Shown here piece after piece: positions 1 through 8,384 of a stretch of 20,057 nt of DNA; position 1 is the first letter of the stretch; each line of letters opens with the position of its first letter. A program made the position numbers and the translations under genes. The stretch lies in assembly GCA_965372015.1 (NCBI GenBank), contig CBDVAP010000043.1, forward strand, positions 1 to 20,057, read 5' to 3'. Source of the stretch: JACZSB01 sp965372015 (lineage in GTDB: Bacteria; Fidelibacterota; Marinisomatia; SCGC-AAA003-L08; TS1B11). The notes beneath the pieces were generated by a model that saw only the letters and a list, made by a program, of their open reading frames with translations, had not been told where the DNA came from and made no database searches.

Positions 1-1
1 C

Positions 2-217
2 CGCCAGCTGGATCAGTTGCAGATCGACCGCTTGAATGCCACTGTCAAGCCCCTGATGAGCGCCCAGCTCGACCGACTGGCAACCGTATTGGGTACCCCC
101 CGTCAGGGCTCTGCCCCTCAAAGGACGGCCCGGCAGGAGACTAACCGGGGGGAGTCCCCCCTAGAGGAATCCATGCCCACCGACGGGGGCCATGACCACA
201 TCATGAGCTCATCATGA
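2..217 (+). CDS. C-terminal end of an unidentified protein (partial, enters from the left)
   Basis: The frame is open from the first bases of the window to a TGA at 215-217, giving about 71 residues of a C-terminus whose start lies outside the window. The first 30 or so residues (containing QLDQLQIDRLN and AQLDRLATVLG) are rich in Leu, Gln and Asp and look helical. The remainder (PRQGSAPQRTARQ onward) is rich in Pro, Arg, Gln, Glu and Ser and looks like a disordered tail. I do not recognise a family from this fragment. Its stop overlaps an ATG at 214 (ATGA) that begins a short doubtful ORF, and the amino-acid permease starts 136 bases downstream on the same strand, so it could be the preceding gene of that transcription unit. 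It might be a chance open frame, but the sustained helical composition favours a real gene end. Confidence 0.5.
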   Translation, partial: RQLDQLQIDRLNATVKPLMSAQLDRLATVLGTPRQGSAPQRTARQETNRGESPLEESMPTDGGHDHIMSSS

Positions 218-353
218 ACCAAACATGCACCCCGTACTGGCAGCTGGCGGGGACCCGGCGTGAAGCGGGCATTGATCCCACCGGCGGTTCAGCGCCTGGC
301 AATTTCGCGGACGGCGGCAGTATATTCGGCACCATTAATGTGAAGGGAAACAC

Positions 354-1739
354 ATGGCCGGCCTGAAACGTGTCCTGGGATTGACCGATATCATACTGTT
401 TAACGTGGTGGCAATTGTGGGGTTGCGCTGGCTGCTGACGGCCTCTCGCACCGGCCCCAGCGCCACGGTTTTGTGGATCCTGGCGCTGGTATTGTTCTTT
501 ATTCCCCAGGGGCTGGCAGTGATCGAACTGACCACCCGGTACCCAAAGGAAGGGGGCATCTACGCCTGGGCCAAGATTGCTTTTGGCGATACCCACGGCT
601 ATATCGCCGGTTGGTGCTATTGGGTCAATAACCTGATCTATTATCCCTCGCTACTAATATTTCTGGCCAGCAACGCTCTTTATATGGGCGGCGCCCGCTG
701 GCTGGGCTGGGAGACAAGCCCGGTCTATATCACGTTGTTTTCCCTGGGAGTGCTGTGGTTGGCCCTGGGACTGAATATCGTGGGTCTGAATGTAGGGCGC
801 TGGGTAAATAATATCGGTGGTTTCGGACAGTGGGTGCCGGTGCTGGCTATTCTGGGGGCCGGTGCGTATGCTCTATCTATCGGCCCGTCGGCCACCACTT
901 TCACATCCACCAACATCTGGCCCGACCTGAGCAGGCCGGGTACTATCAGCTTCTGGGCCACAATGTGTTTCGCCTTCGCCGGCCTGGAGCTGGCCTCGGT
1001 CCTGAGCGGAGAGATCAAGGACCCCCGGCGCACCATCCCGCGGGGAATTGTGATCTCGGGGGTTATGATAACCTTCGTTTATATACTGGGAACACTGAGT
1101 TTGCAGGTAGTATTAGCACCCAATGATATCAGTATACTAGCGGGGCTACCACAGGCCATCAGCCATATCTTCCAAGACACCGGCTGGGTCTGGCTGGGGG
1201 CACTCGCGGCCCTGGCAATTACGGTGGGCGGCACCGGCGGGGTATCCGCCTGGCTGGGGGGTACCGCCCGGATCCCCTACGTAGCCGGCCTTGATAATTT
1301 TCTACCGCCGGCCCTTGCCAGAATCCATCCTAAATACGGTACGCCGCACATCTCTTTAATCTGGCAGGGCATTTTCAGTTCCCTGTTCATCGTGATGTCG
1401 GTGGCCGGCTCCACTGTGAAAGAAGCTTACATAGTCCTGATCGATGCCACCCTGATTATTTACTTCATTCCCTATCTCTACCTGTTCCTGTCCCTGGTAA
1501 AGTTGCGCCCCACCGGAGGTCGATCAACCGGCGAAGGAATTATCCCGGTGCCTGGTGGCAAGGCCGGCCTTTACCTGGTGGCCGGGGCTGGGCTTTTCTC
1601 TACTGTGGTATCCATTGGCCTGTCATTAGTGCCGGGTGAGGATATCAGCAATCCACTGATATTTGAGATTAAAGTTGTGGGTGGGTGCTTGCTGTTCCTG
1701 GTTTTGGGCTGGGTTTTACACCGCTATTATTCCCGCTAA
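354..1739 (+). CDS. APC-superfamily amino-acid permease
   Basis: Predicted inner-membrane secondary transporter for amino acids or amines, 461 residues with roughly twelve hydrophobic segments, the normal APC size. The N-terminus (LTDIILFNVVAIVGLRWLL) corresponds to APC TM1, where most members carry a GSG-type unwound motif; here the position reads VGLRWLLTAS. Other family landmarks are AVIELTTRYPKEGGIYAWAK at about residues 63-82, which matches the conserved TM2-3 region with the E-x-x-x-R/A-x-P-x-x-G-G pattern, FAGLELASVLSGEIKDPRRTIP at about 208-229, and the WLGGTARIPYVAG region. The start is well supported: GAAGGGA at 342-348 lies five bases before ATG 354. Substrate cannot be assigned; members closest in feel to me are GadC/AGT-like exchangers and uncharacterised permeases with this GLRW motif. 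The gene converges on the RNA methyltransferase gene, with 119 bases between the two stops. Confidence 0.9.
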   Translation: MAGLKRVLGLTDIILFNVVAIVGLRWLLTASRTGPSATVLWILALVLFFIPQGLAVIELTTRYPKEGGIYAWAKIAFGDTHGYIAGWCYWVNNLIYYPSLLIFLASNALYMGGARWLGWETSPVYITLFSLGVLWLALGLNIVGLNVGRWVNNIGGFGQWVPVLAILGAGAYALSIGPSATTFTSTNIWPDLSRPGTISFWATMCFAFAGLELASVLSGEIKDPRRTIPRGIVISGVMITFVYILGTLSLQVVLAPNDISILAGLPQAISHIFQDTGWVWLGALAALAITVGGTGGVSAWLGGTARIPYVAGLDNFLPPALARIHPKYGTPHISLIWQGIFSSLFIVMSVAGSTVKEAYIVLIDATLIIYFIPYLYLFLSLVKLRPTGGRSTGEGIIPVPGGKAGLYLVAGAGLFSTVVSIGLSLVPGEDISNPLIFEIKVVGGCLLFLVLGWVLHRYYSR

Positions 1740-1800
1740 GTATTGAGACGTCCCTGCTATGCCTGCAAATATTACCCTGTAGAAGGCATATTACGAGATC

Positions 1801-1837
1801 TTGGCCTGCCATAAGGCCCTGACAGCCTGGCGGCCAA
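1801..1837. terminator. Possible stem-loop between convergent genes
   Basis: TTGGCCTGCC (1801-1810) can pair with GGCGGCCAA (1829-1837) as a nine-pair stem with one bulged T and an 18-base loop. It lies between the stop of the permease (1739) and the stop of the leftward RNA methyltransferase (1859), where a two-way terminator would be expected. There is no U-tract on either side, so assignment as an intrinsic terminator is weak. Confidence 0.25.
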
Positions 1838-1858
1838 CAATCTGGGTCGCTACGGATA

Positions 1859-2653
1859 TCAAGAGTCCCCAATTTCAGGCCTATTCATGATCCGCAGCTG
1901 GTAAAGAATTATGCCTGCGGCAACCGAAACATTTAGGCTTTCAGCGCTACCGAGACCCGGTATTGTAACGGCCCGATCCAAGCGCTTTTGCCACTGTTTA
2001 CTCAGTCCCCGGGCCTCATTACCCAGGACTAGTGCCCAATTGTCGTCCACGGGAGCAAACGAGCTCAGGCTTTCACCATGGATTGCCGCTCCCAGGCAAT
2101 AAATATGGTTCTCAGGAAGGAGCCTTGAAAGTGGCTCAAGGTCACCTTTATAGATGTTTTTAATGTGGAAATGCGCTCCCACGGCGCCCCGCACGACCTT
2201 GGGGTTGAAGAGGTCCGCACTGGCCGCACTGATCCAAACGGCGGGCATCCCAAACCAATCCGCTATCCGTAGCAGGGTACCCAAATTTCCGGGGTCGGAG
2301 ATGTCATCGAGCACCATTATCGGTGCTTCGAACAGCTGTGAGAGATCCTGGGGTGATGGCAGTGCTAAAACGGCAAAAACGCCCTGTGTATGCCGCGTGG
2401 TGCGCAGTATATCAGCCTGCGATGGCGAAATCTCCGCCAAAGGGATGCCACGAGCTGCAGCCCGGGGGCTGATTTCCTGCCAGAATTCAGATGCCGTGAA
2501 ATCGGTAGTGTAGAAAATTTGCCCAACCGGTGCACCTGATACCAAGGCCTCAACAACCAAGCGGGCCCCTTCAATCAGGTAGCGCCGCTGGGCCTGGCGG
2601 TACTTTTTATGCCTGAGTAGACGAAGGTCTTTTAATTCTCTGGCGGAAGGCAT
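1859..2653 (-). CDS. TrmH/SpoU-family RNA 2'-O-methyltransferase (RlmB-like)
   Basis: Predicted SAM-dependent methyltransferase of the SPOUT (trefoil-knot) class that modifies the ribose 2'-OH of rRNA or tRNA in the cytoplasm. An N-terminal substrate-binding part (LRLLRHKKYRQAQRRYLIEG) is followed by the SpoU domain. All three SpoU motifs are visible: motif 1 SDPGNLGTLLR, with the catalytic-type Arg; motif 2 LGNEARGLS; and motif 3 IPGLGSAESLNVSVAAGI. The frame is open up to a TTG at 2719 that overlaps the hisS stop, which would give 286 residues. I prefer the ATG at 2653 (264 residues) because the family normally begins a few residues before the LKxLRxLxxKKxR segment and the extra 22 residues look unlike it; the Shine-Dalgarno signal is weak for either start. 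The position after hisS suggests co-transcription and possibly translational coupling. The exact RNA target cannot be read from sequence. Confidence 0.92.
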   Translation of the reverse strand: MPSARELKDLRLLRHKKYRQAQRRYLIEGARLVVEALVSGAPVGQIFYTTDFTASEFWQEISPRAAARGIPLAEISPSQADILRTTRHTQGVFAVLALPSPQDLSQLFEAPIMVLDDISDPGNLGTLLRIADWFGMPAVWISAASADLFNPKVVRGAVGAHFHIKNIYKGDLEPLSRLLPENHIYCLGAAIHGESLSSFAPVDDNWALVLGNEARGLSKQWQKRLDRAVTIPGLGSAESLNVSVAAGIILYQLRIMNRPEIGDS

Positions 2654-2715
2654 CTCTAGTGGAACTCGAAAGAATCTATCGGCATCGCCAGTAGGGCGGA
2701 ATAGCAGCCAGCGGA

Positions 2716-4059
2716 TCAACCACCGTCAACCGGGCTTTCCAGGCGCAAATAGCCTTTTAAAATATCAGTCGCCCGGTCAATCGATATTGTTTCTTGGTGC
2801 CCGCTGTCCATCCATTTAAAGGAAACGGACCCGATGGCAATCTCATCGTCGCCTAATATAAGTACTGCCCGGGCCCCATTGCGGTTTGCCTCACGGAACT
2901 GGGCCTTGATACTGCGACGTAGCGTTTCCATAACTACTGAGTAGCCGGATCTACGCAACTTAGCTGCCAACTCTATTGCAGGCTGCATTGACCCGGCGCC
3001 TTTGAAAATTAAGTAGGCGTCCAGTTGACCGCGAGGAACCCGTTCCGGCAGGTCCTCGCCGGCGGCAATCAGCAAGCGTTCAATACCGGCAGCGAAACCC
3101 ACGGCCGGAACGCTAGGGCCACCCAGATCCTCAACCAGCCGGTCGTAGCGCCCACCACCACACAGAGCATCCTGGGCGCCCAAATGTGGGGAGATGATCT
3201 CAAAGGTGGTGCGGGTGTAGTAATCCAGGCCGCGGACCAGTTTCGGATCGTGCAGCACTGGTAGTTCTAAGGCCTCCAGCCCGGATTTTACCGCTGCGAA
3301 GTGGTCGGCATCCTCGGAGGAGACATGTTCGTGGATCCGGGGAGCAAAGCGGTCCAGCAAATCCTGGGTGTGTTCATCCTTGCTGTCAAAGAGCCTCAAT
3401 GGATTTGATTGCAACCGCCGGCGATCCAAAGCGCCGAATGTGGCGCTATGGGGCTCCAGCGCTTTACGAAGCAGCTCTAAAAAAGTGCTGCGGGAAGCAG
3501 GATCGCCAATTGTGTTTAGCCTAATTGTCAAGTCGGTGCTGAAGCCACTGCAGATATCGTACGCCAGGCTGATAATCTCAATGTCCTGTTCGGGATACGA
3601 TGAGCCGATCGCTTCAGCGCCAAACTGGTGGAACTGGCGCAGCCGACCTTTTTGCGGTTTTTCCTGGCGGTACAGGGCATCGATATAATAGAGCCGCGTG
3701 AGAGGGGCTTCACGATTAAGATTGTTTTGAATGTAAGCCCTGATTACCGGTGCCGTAAGCTCTGGTTTTAATGTCAGCTCTTTACCGGCCTGATCAGTAA
3801 ATGAATACATCTCCTTATTTACGATATCGGTTTCCTGTCCGACACTGCGGATAAACAGATCTGTGGCCTCGAAGGCTGGCGTGCGGATTTCCTGATAGCC
3901 AAAAGCCGCCGCCTGCTCATGAATGCTCTGCTCAACGAAACGCCAAAGAGGAGTCTCGCCAGGTAGAATGTCCCGCACCCCCTTGATTCTCGACACTGAT
4001 TGGCTGATGGTCTCGTTACTCCTACCTACCTTCGTGTTTGCCCCTGCCCAAACAGCCAT
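2716..4059 (-). CDS. hisS: Histidyl-tRNA synthetase
   Basis: Class II aminoacyl-tRNA synthetase that charges tRNA-His with histidine in the cytoplasm. The 447-residue length is slightly above the usual 420-430. The signature N-terminal SRIKGVRDILPGE is at about residues 23-35, motif 2 appears as YRQEKPQKGRLRQFHQFGAE at about 130-149, the histidine-specific segment LVRGLDYYTRTTFEI at about 273-287 contains the Arg used in activation, and motif 3 regions GGGRYDRL and AVGFAAGIERLL follow. The last 100 or so residues form the anticodon-binding alpha/beta domain. The ATG at 4059 gives about 15-20 residues more than typical before the conserved block and has no clear Shine-Dalgarno, so the true start could be further in; a GTG codon occurs just before SRIKG, also without a good ribosome-binding site. 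The PtsN-like gene lies 71 bases upstream and the methyltransferase ORF begins at its stop codon. Confidence 0.97.
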   Translation of the reverse strand: MAVWAGANTKVGRSNETISQSVSRIKGVRDILPGETPLWRFVEQSIHEQAAAFGYQEIRTPAFEATDLFIRSVGQETDIVNKEMYSFTDQAGKELTLKPELTAPVIRAYIQNNLNREAPLTRLYYIDALYRQEKPQKGRLRQFHQFGAEAIGSSYPEQDIEIISLAYDICSGFSTDLTIRLNTIGDPASRSTFLELLRKALEPHSATFGALDRRRLQSNPLRLFDSKDEHTQDLLDRFAPRIHEHVSSEDADHFAAVKSGLEALELPVLHDPKLVRGLDYYTRTTFEIISPHLGAQDALCGGGRYDRLVEDLGGPSVPAVGFAAGIERLLIAAGEDLPERVPRGQLDAYLIFKGAGSMQPAIELAAKLRRSGYSVVMETLRRSIKAQFREANRNGARAVLILGDDEIAIGSVSFKWMDSGHQETISIDRATDILKGYLRLESPVDGG

Positions 4060-4102
4060 TGCCCAGGAATGTCATATGGGCCCTGGTTCTCATGACATAC
4101 AT

Positions 4103-4129
4103 GCCAGCGGGTGTGAAATTTCCGCTGGC
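4103..4129 (-). promoter_or_regulatory. Perfect 8-bp stem-loop between ptsN-like gene and hisS
   Basis: GCCAGCGG (4103-4110) and CCGCTGGC (4122-4129) are perfect inverted repeats around an 11-base loop. In the direction of transcription (minus strand) the hairpin starts one base after the TAG stop of the EIIA gene and ends 43 bases before the hisS ATG. It lacks a following U-tract, so it is more likely an mRNA-processing, stabilising or attenuating element than a simple intrinsic terminator. Its role is inference; the repeat itself is directly visible. Confidence 0.45.
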
Positions 4130-4130
4130 G

Positions 4131-4607
4131 CTAAAGAGAGTCCTCGTCGGCCCGGTTTTCCCGCTCGCTCAGAAGTTCAAGCAGGTGATCCGGTGTGCGG
4201 GCCTCCAGCAAAGAGGACCGCAGCTCACTATCGCTTAGCAGTTTAGTAAAACGGCTAAGCAGTTTCAGGTGTTTCTCCGGCTGGTTTTCAGGGCCGACCA
4301 GTAATACAAGAATATGACAAAGAAGGTTGTCAACCGCCCGGAATTCGATGCCATCTATGGAGATACCGAGTGCTACCTGGACGTCGTCGATTTCATTGCT
4401 CAAGCCATGCGGTAAGGCTACACCCTTTCCAACAGCGGTACTCATTCGCCGTTCGCGCCGTAGAATAGTCTCCAGGCAATTTTCGAGCGAATCAATAATC
4501 CCGGCCTCTTTGAGAGTAGAAAGTAGCTCACGCAAGGCACCTTCTGCATCTCGGGCGTGCAATGGCAGCACCACAAACTCCTTGGATAATAATCTTGAGA
4601 CGGTCAT
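4131..4607 (-). CDS. PTS fructose-type EIIA domain protein (PtsN/EIIA-Ntr-like)
   Basis: Stand-alone phosphoenolpyruvate:sugar phosphotransferase EIIA protein of the mannitol/fructose class, 158 residues, about the size of PtsN. The phosphorylation site is His67 in GVALPHGLS, and the surrounding STAVGKGVALPHGL and LVLLVGPENQPEKHLKLLSR segments are typical of the family. There is no attached EIIB or EIIC domain and no sugar PTS gene nearby, so a regulatory role like that of PtsN is more likely than sugar uptake. It sits 69 bases downstream of lptD and 71 upstream of hisS on the same strand. In proteobacteria ptsN often lies near the lptA/lptB LPS-export genes, and the lptD neighbour here is a loose parallel. 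No HPr or EI gene is visible in the window, so the phosphate donor is unknown. Confidence 0.92.
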   Translation of the reverse strand: MTVSRLLSKEFVVLPLHARDAEGALRELLSTLKEAGIIDSLENCLETILRRERRMSTAVGKGVALPHGLSNEIDDVQVALGISIDGIEFRAVDNLLCHILVLLVGPENQPEKHLKLLSRFTKLLSDSELRSSLLEARTPDHLLELLSERENRADEDSL

Positions 4608-4676
4608 AGAAGCAGCCTAAATTGAATTACCCGGAGAGATATTTCCAAGCATTATCAGCAACCGGCCTTGTCCGAT

Positions 4677-7600
4677 TTATCTCAATCCGCCCAAAAGATT
4701 CTGGGTGCCCCCGCGCGACTCATACTTTATATCCTGGAGGTCGGCATCTCGAACATTGATGCGCAGTAGAAACCCTCGACCCGGTCCCGAGGGAGTCCAG
4801 CTGAAAGCAAATTCCCAACAATGAAGCTCGCGATATAAGGTTAGATCGTGATGTACCAGCTCTTGGGTCAGCATATTGAACCTGGTCGAATAACTCATTT
4901 TCCAGCCCGGTCCGATGCTAGTCTTAACATTGCCACCCATCCAAAATGTTTCGCGTTTCTTGGGATCCAGGGAGGGCCGCAACTGATAGCGCAGGGTAAA
5001 ACTGGCATCCCATAGATTCCCGGCACTCACTTTTGGCTTAAATACATCCCGCTTGATGGAGAGCTGCTCCTGCTCCTCAACACCGAGCGTATCGACGACT
5101 GATAAAGTATCCCCTTCTGTATCTCCAAGAATCGGAACAAATCGCTTCCCGGAAAAACGAAAGGTAGTGTTAGCGTTCATGCGAGCCAGTCGTGGAAAGG
5201 CCAGCACCCGGTTAATCTTGCGGTTTTCTTCCTTATCCCAAGCATAAATATCATGCTCCATAGAGATGTCCAATTTCAAATTTCGGAGAAACGGAGAGCG
5301 GAAGGAAGACCGGATAGGTGCGAGTTTGAGGCTATCTGCTGTAAAATTATACGATGTACTCATAACCCAATCGAGGAGGTCCGCCTTGACCTCATTATTA
5401 TCCACTTCCCGTTTTGACTGAAAACGATTAGAGAGTGACAGGCTTATTGCTTGGCTTTCGGAGGCCGGGGTGCCACCAATTGGGGAGCCTTGAAACTTGT
5501 CGAAGCGATTCCCCTGCAAGTCTTTTTGGAAATAGCCCAGGTCCCAGCCGAGAATCGGTTCGGAAAAATCGGGCGCGTAACTGTAGGTGATACTGGGCTT
5601 AATGATGTGGCGGATAGCCCGCAGGCTCCCTATACGAAGAGGGAATAGGCCATAGATATTAGTCTGGACCCCGAGGGATAGCTGCCCGGTATGCCGAGGA
5701 GTGAATGCTTGAATCTCTTCATACTCGATTGCCCCCCGGTCATCAAGTTGAAATACATTGTTGTTATCCAAATTCGCGCGGCGATAGCTCGGGGACCAGG
5801 CTTGCACAATTCCAATACCAATAGTAGTAGATAGGTACTTAAATAAATTCTGTTGCGAGTTGAGATTAATGTTGTTTCTGGCTGAAGTCTTATTAAGCAT
5901 TGTTGTCTTGTCTGGCCAGAAAAGAGAATCGGCTGTAACACTGTCAGCCTGCCAGAAAACCGACTGCCGGTTATTCAGGTTACTGCTGAATGAGTAATTG
6001 ATATTGTTATACCAGCGGGGTTCCTGGCCTTTGCGGGTTCTGATCAAGGACCTCTGGTTTAAACTGAGACTCACACGTGGAAGAGTACGGGTTTTCTCTT
6101 CCACTTTCTGACCATAGTTACGGGGTGGTTCGTACAAATTATTCATAAACTGGCCGGTAGTATCCACCCGACTATCTACTCTGCCCTCCGCCAGAAGGTT
6201 GTACCTTTCTTGCAGCGCTAGACTGAAGGATGCGCCCAACCCGCGCCAATTCTTGGCATAGCTGGCATTCGATACCACCTGTTGCCGGAGCCTATCTTCC
6301 AAGGTTTTCCCCAAATCACTATACATACGGGGACTAGAGGTATAGGTGGCATCGACGTTAAGGCGCTGGGTGGGATCGAAAGTTTGCCGGTGGGACCATC
6401 TCAGATCCCATTTTATCGACGTACTATCGGAAAACAGATAGGCGATTTCCTTTTTGATTACGTCGCGGTAATAAGAAGATCTCAGGTTGCCGGAAAAGCT
6501 ATAGCGTTTATTGTAACGAGCCTGGCCTTTGACCAGAATTCCTTTGCGATCATAAAAATCGAGGACTGTGGTAGCATCAGCATAATCACTGATAGCCCAG
6601 AAATAGCCCAAACCGTATATGTATTGACCATGATTACGACTTTCCCCGTAGCCGGGCATAATTAGTCCGGAGCGCCGGCCGCCGGCCTTATTGGGGAATA
6701 CCGCAAAGGGTAAACCAATTAGCGGAACATCGGCCAGATAAAGTATTATCGGTTTCGCGATGACCTTGTCCCCCTGCAACATTTTCATCCTGCTGGAGGC
6801 AAAATAGAAATGTGGTTCGTCCAGACTGCAGGTAGTGTACTTGCTTTGTTCTACATAGAAAATGTCCCGGGGATAACGGTGAACCAGATCACCGTGATAG
6901 TACCCACCGGCGAGTTTGGTCCGACCTTGGATTACGCGACCTTTCTCCGAAATAAGGTCAAACTCCATATATTCGCCCACCATGGGATCCCGGCCCGCCT
7001 GATGTAGGGTCGGAAGCTCATTATAAGCGCGCTCTGCGCGCAGCAGATTATTCTGCCAGGTTAATTTCATGCTACCGGCAGAAAGGCCGTTATCCCGGTA
7101 GTCGACCCGTGCTCCTTGATCCAAATATGTAATTTCCGCCGGTATATCATAGTCAATAAATTCGGCACGATAGTCTACCACCGTATCAACGCTGGCATTG
7201 TCCTCTTCAGGTTCGAAACGACCACGTGCCCCCCCCCTGACAGTAATGCGATTAAGGACACTCTGATCGTCAAAAGCAAGACTGATCGTATCACCGGTGG
7301 CGTTGTTTACCCCTTGTAGTACGGTGTCCTCCACGACGTGATAGATGGATGACGCCATACCATGGAGGGCCAATCGGGATAACTTTTCATCGCTGAAGGT
7401 GGCCTCAATTGTTCTGGCTGAAAGGAGATCGGTGAATATGCGGGTATCCATAGCATCGGGTGACAGTTTGGCCCTGATTGACGCCGTAGCCTCTGCTCCT
7501 TGCTCCACATAGGCTTTATCAATTATCATGACCTGATAGACCAGCCTGATACGTTCGCCGCGCAGCTCCCTGGTGCCTTCCTGCACTCGGGCGTCACCGA

Positions 7601-8282
7601 CTAATCGTAGTACTTCTTCGGTATCATCGTAGCGCATGATCTCACCGGAGATAAGCCGGCCACCCTCATCAATCACAACCGCGCCGAAAGCCTCGAACGA
7701 AGCGCCCCGGGGCCCATCTGTCTGGTGGGTACGGAATTCACTGGCAGTGAGCCGGCGGGTTTCTTGAGTCATTACCACTTCATGGCGCGCAATCGCCGAA
7801 TCGCGTTTGATCCAATAAACGAATTCCTCGCTCCTAACGGTTTGTTTTTCTTGAATAAAAGTCACATTGCCCCAGGCGTGGATCCGATCCTCATTACTGT
7901 GAAATACCAATGAATCACAGGTCAACTTCTCCCCGGGACGAAGCATTAGAACCTCACCGGTTAGGTGGGTGCGCCCATCATCCCTGATAAAACGAGCTTG
8001 ACTGGTACGCAACTCCATCTCGCCCTTGCGGAACACCACGTTTCCGGAAAGGATCTGCAAGCTTTTACCGTCTTTGCTGATATTCTCCAGAATATCAGCC
8101 GAGATGAGTTTAAGCCGCTCGTCCCCCCTCGCCACTTGGGTCGGGCCAAGTATTGCGATCACAAGGATCACCATTAATACTGACTTAGTCACAGCTTTTA
8201 ACCGTTGACGAGAGAACCAGCCATTACCTTCCGTTGCAACTGGAGCGGCGGCGGGATTGGCGCGCAATATCCGGGGCAACAT
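4677..8282 (-). CDS. lptD: LPS-assembly outer-membrane protein LptD (OstA-like)
   Basis: Predicted outer-membrane beta-barrel that inserts lipopolysaccharide into the outer leaflet, 1201 residues, much longer than the roughly 780 of E. coli LptD but like the FCB-type proteins. A basic segment (SRQRLKAVTK) and hydrophobic stretch at about residues 34-47 ending at VARGDE look like a Sec signal peptide with an unusually long leader, so the true start may be internal (GTG at residue 31 or ATG at 37). Residues 55-460 are successive OstA/LptA-like beta-jellyroll strands (ILSGNVVFRKGEMELRTSQA; HAWGNVTF; LVGDARVQEGTRELRGERI). The LptD block begins near 478 with YTTCSLDEPHFYFASSRMKM and continues through VIAKPIILYLADVPLIGLPF and SGLIMPGYGES. 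The rest alternates short polar and aromatic strands as in a barrel. The protein ends in GGLR rather than a terminal aromatic residue, which is atypical for barrels. The toroid protein lies 161 bases upstream. Confidence 0.93.
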   Translation of the reverse strand: MLPRILRANPAAAPVATEGNGWFSRQRLKAVTKSVLMVILVIAILGPTQVARGDERLKLISADILENISKDGKSLQILSGNVVFRKGEMELRTSQARFIRDDGRTHLTGEVLMLRPGEKLTCDSLVFHSNEDRIHAWGNVTFIQEKQTVRSEEFVYWIKRDSAIARHEVVMTQETRRLTASEFRTHQTDGPRGASFEAFGAVVIDEGGRLISGEIMRYDDTEEVLRLVGDARVQEGTRELRGERIRLVYQVMIIDKAYVEQGAEATASIRAKLSPDAMDTRIFTDLLSARTIEATFSDEKLSRLALHGMASSIYHVVEDTVLQGVNNATGDTISLAFDDQSVLNRITVRGGARGRFEPEEDNASVDTVVDYRAEFIDYDIPAEITYLDQGARVDYRDNGLSAGSMKLTWQNNLLRAERAYNELPTLHQAGRDPMVGEYMEFDLISEKGRVIQGRTKLAGGYYHGDLVHRYPRDIFYVEQSKYTTCSLDEPHFYFASSRMKMLQGDKVIAKPIILYLADVPLIGLPFAVFPNKAGGRRSGLIMPGYGESRNHGQYIYGLGYFWAISDYADATTVLDFYDRKGILVKGQARYNKRYSFSGNLRSSYYRDVIKKEIAYLFSDSTSIKWDLRWSHRQTFDPTQRLNVDATYTSSPRMYSDLGKTLEDRLRQQVVSNASYAKNWRGLGASFSLALQERYNLLAEGRVDSRVDTTGQFMNNLYEPPRNYGQKVEEKTRTLPRVSLSLNQRSLIRTRKGQEPRWYNNINYSFSSNLNNRQSVFWQADSVTADSLFWPDKTTMLNKTSARNNINLNSQQNLFKYLSTTIGIGIVQAWSPSYRRANLDNNNVFQLDDRGAIEYEEIQAFTPRHTGQLSLGVQTNIYGLFPLRIGSLRAIRHIIKPSITYSYAPDFSEPILGWDLGYFQKDLQGNRFDKFQGSPIGGTPASESQAISLSLSNRFQSKREVDNNEVKADLLDWVMSTSYNFTADSLKLAPIRSSFRSPFLRNLKLDISMEHDIYAWDKEENRKINRVLAFPRLARMNANTTFRFSGKRFVPILGDTEGDTLSVVDTLGVEEQEQLSIKRDVFKPKVSAGNLWDASFTLRYQLRPSLDPKKRETFWMGGNVKTSIGPGWKMSYSTRFNMLTQELVHHDLTLYRELHCWEFAFSWTPSGPGRGFLLRINVRDADLQDIKYESRGGTQNLLGGLR

Positions 8283-8384
8283 TCAAATGGTGATCCATAA
8301 CAACCGGCCGCCCACCGTCAGTCAGCCGCCCCGACCCGGTGCCGCCAGCTCGGCAGAGAGCGTCGTTGCGAGTACCAATCATCA

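Noticed and set aside
201..596. 131-codon minus-strand ORF over the permease start
   Set aside because: It overlaps the permease start and its strong Shine-Dalgarno, and its His/Gln/Pro/Gly-rich translation looks non-coding.
2654..2719. TTG start of the SpoU methyltransferase overlapping the hisS stop
   Set aside because: The 22 extra residues do not resemble the family N-terminus; kept as an alternative only.
6282..6665. 127-codon plus-strand ORF inside lptD
   Set aside because: It lies fully antisense to the well-supported lptD reading frame, has no ribosome-binding site of note and its translation resembles no family.
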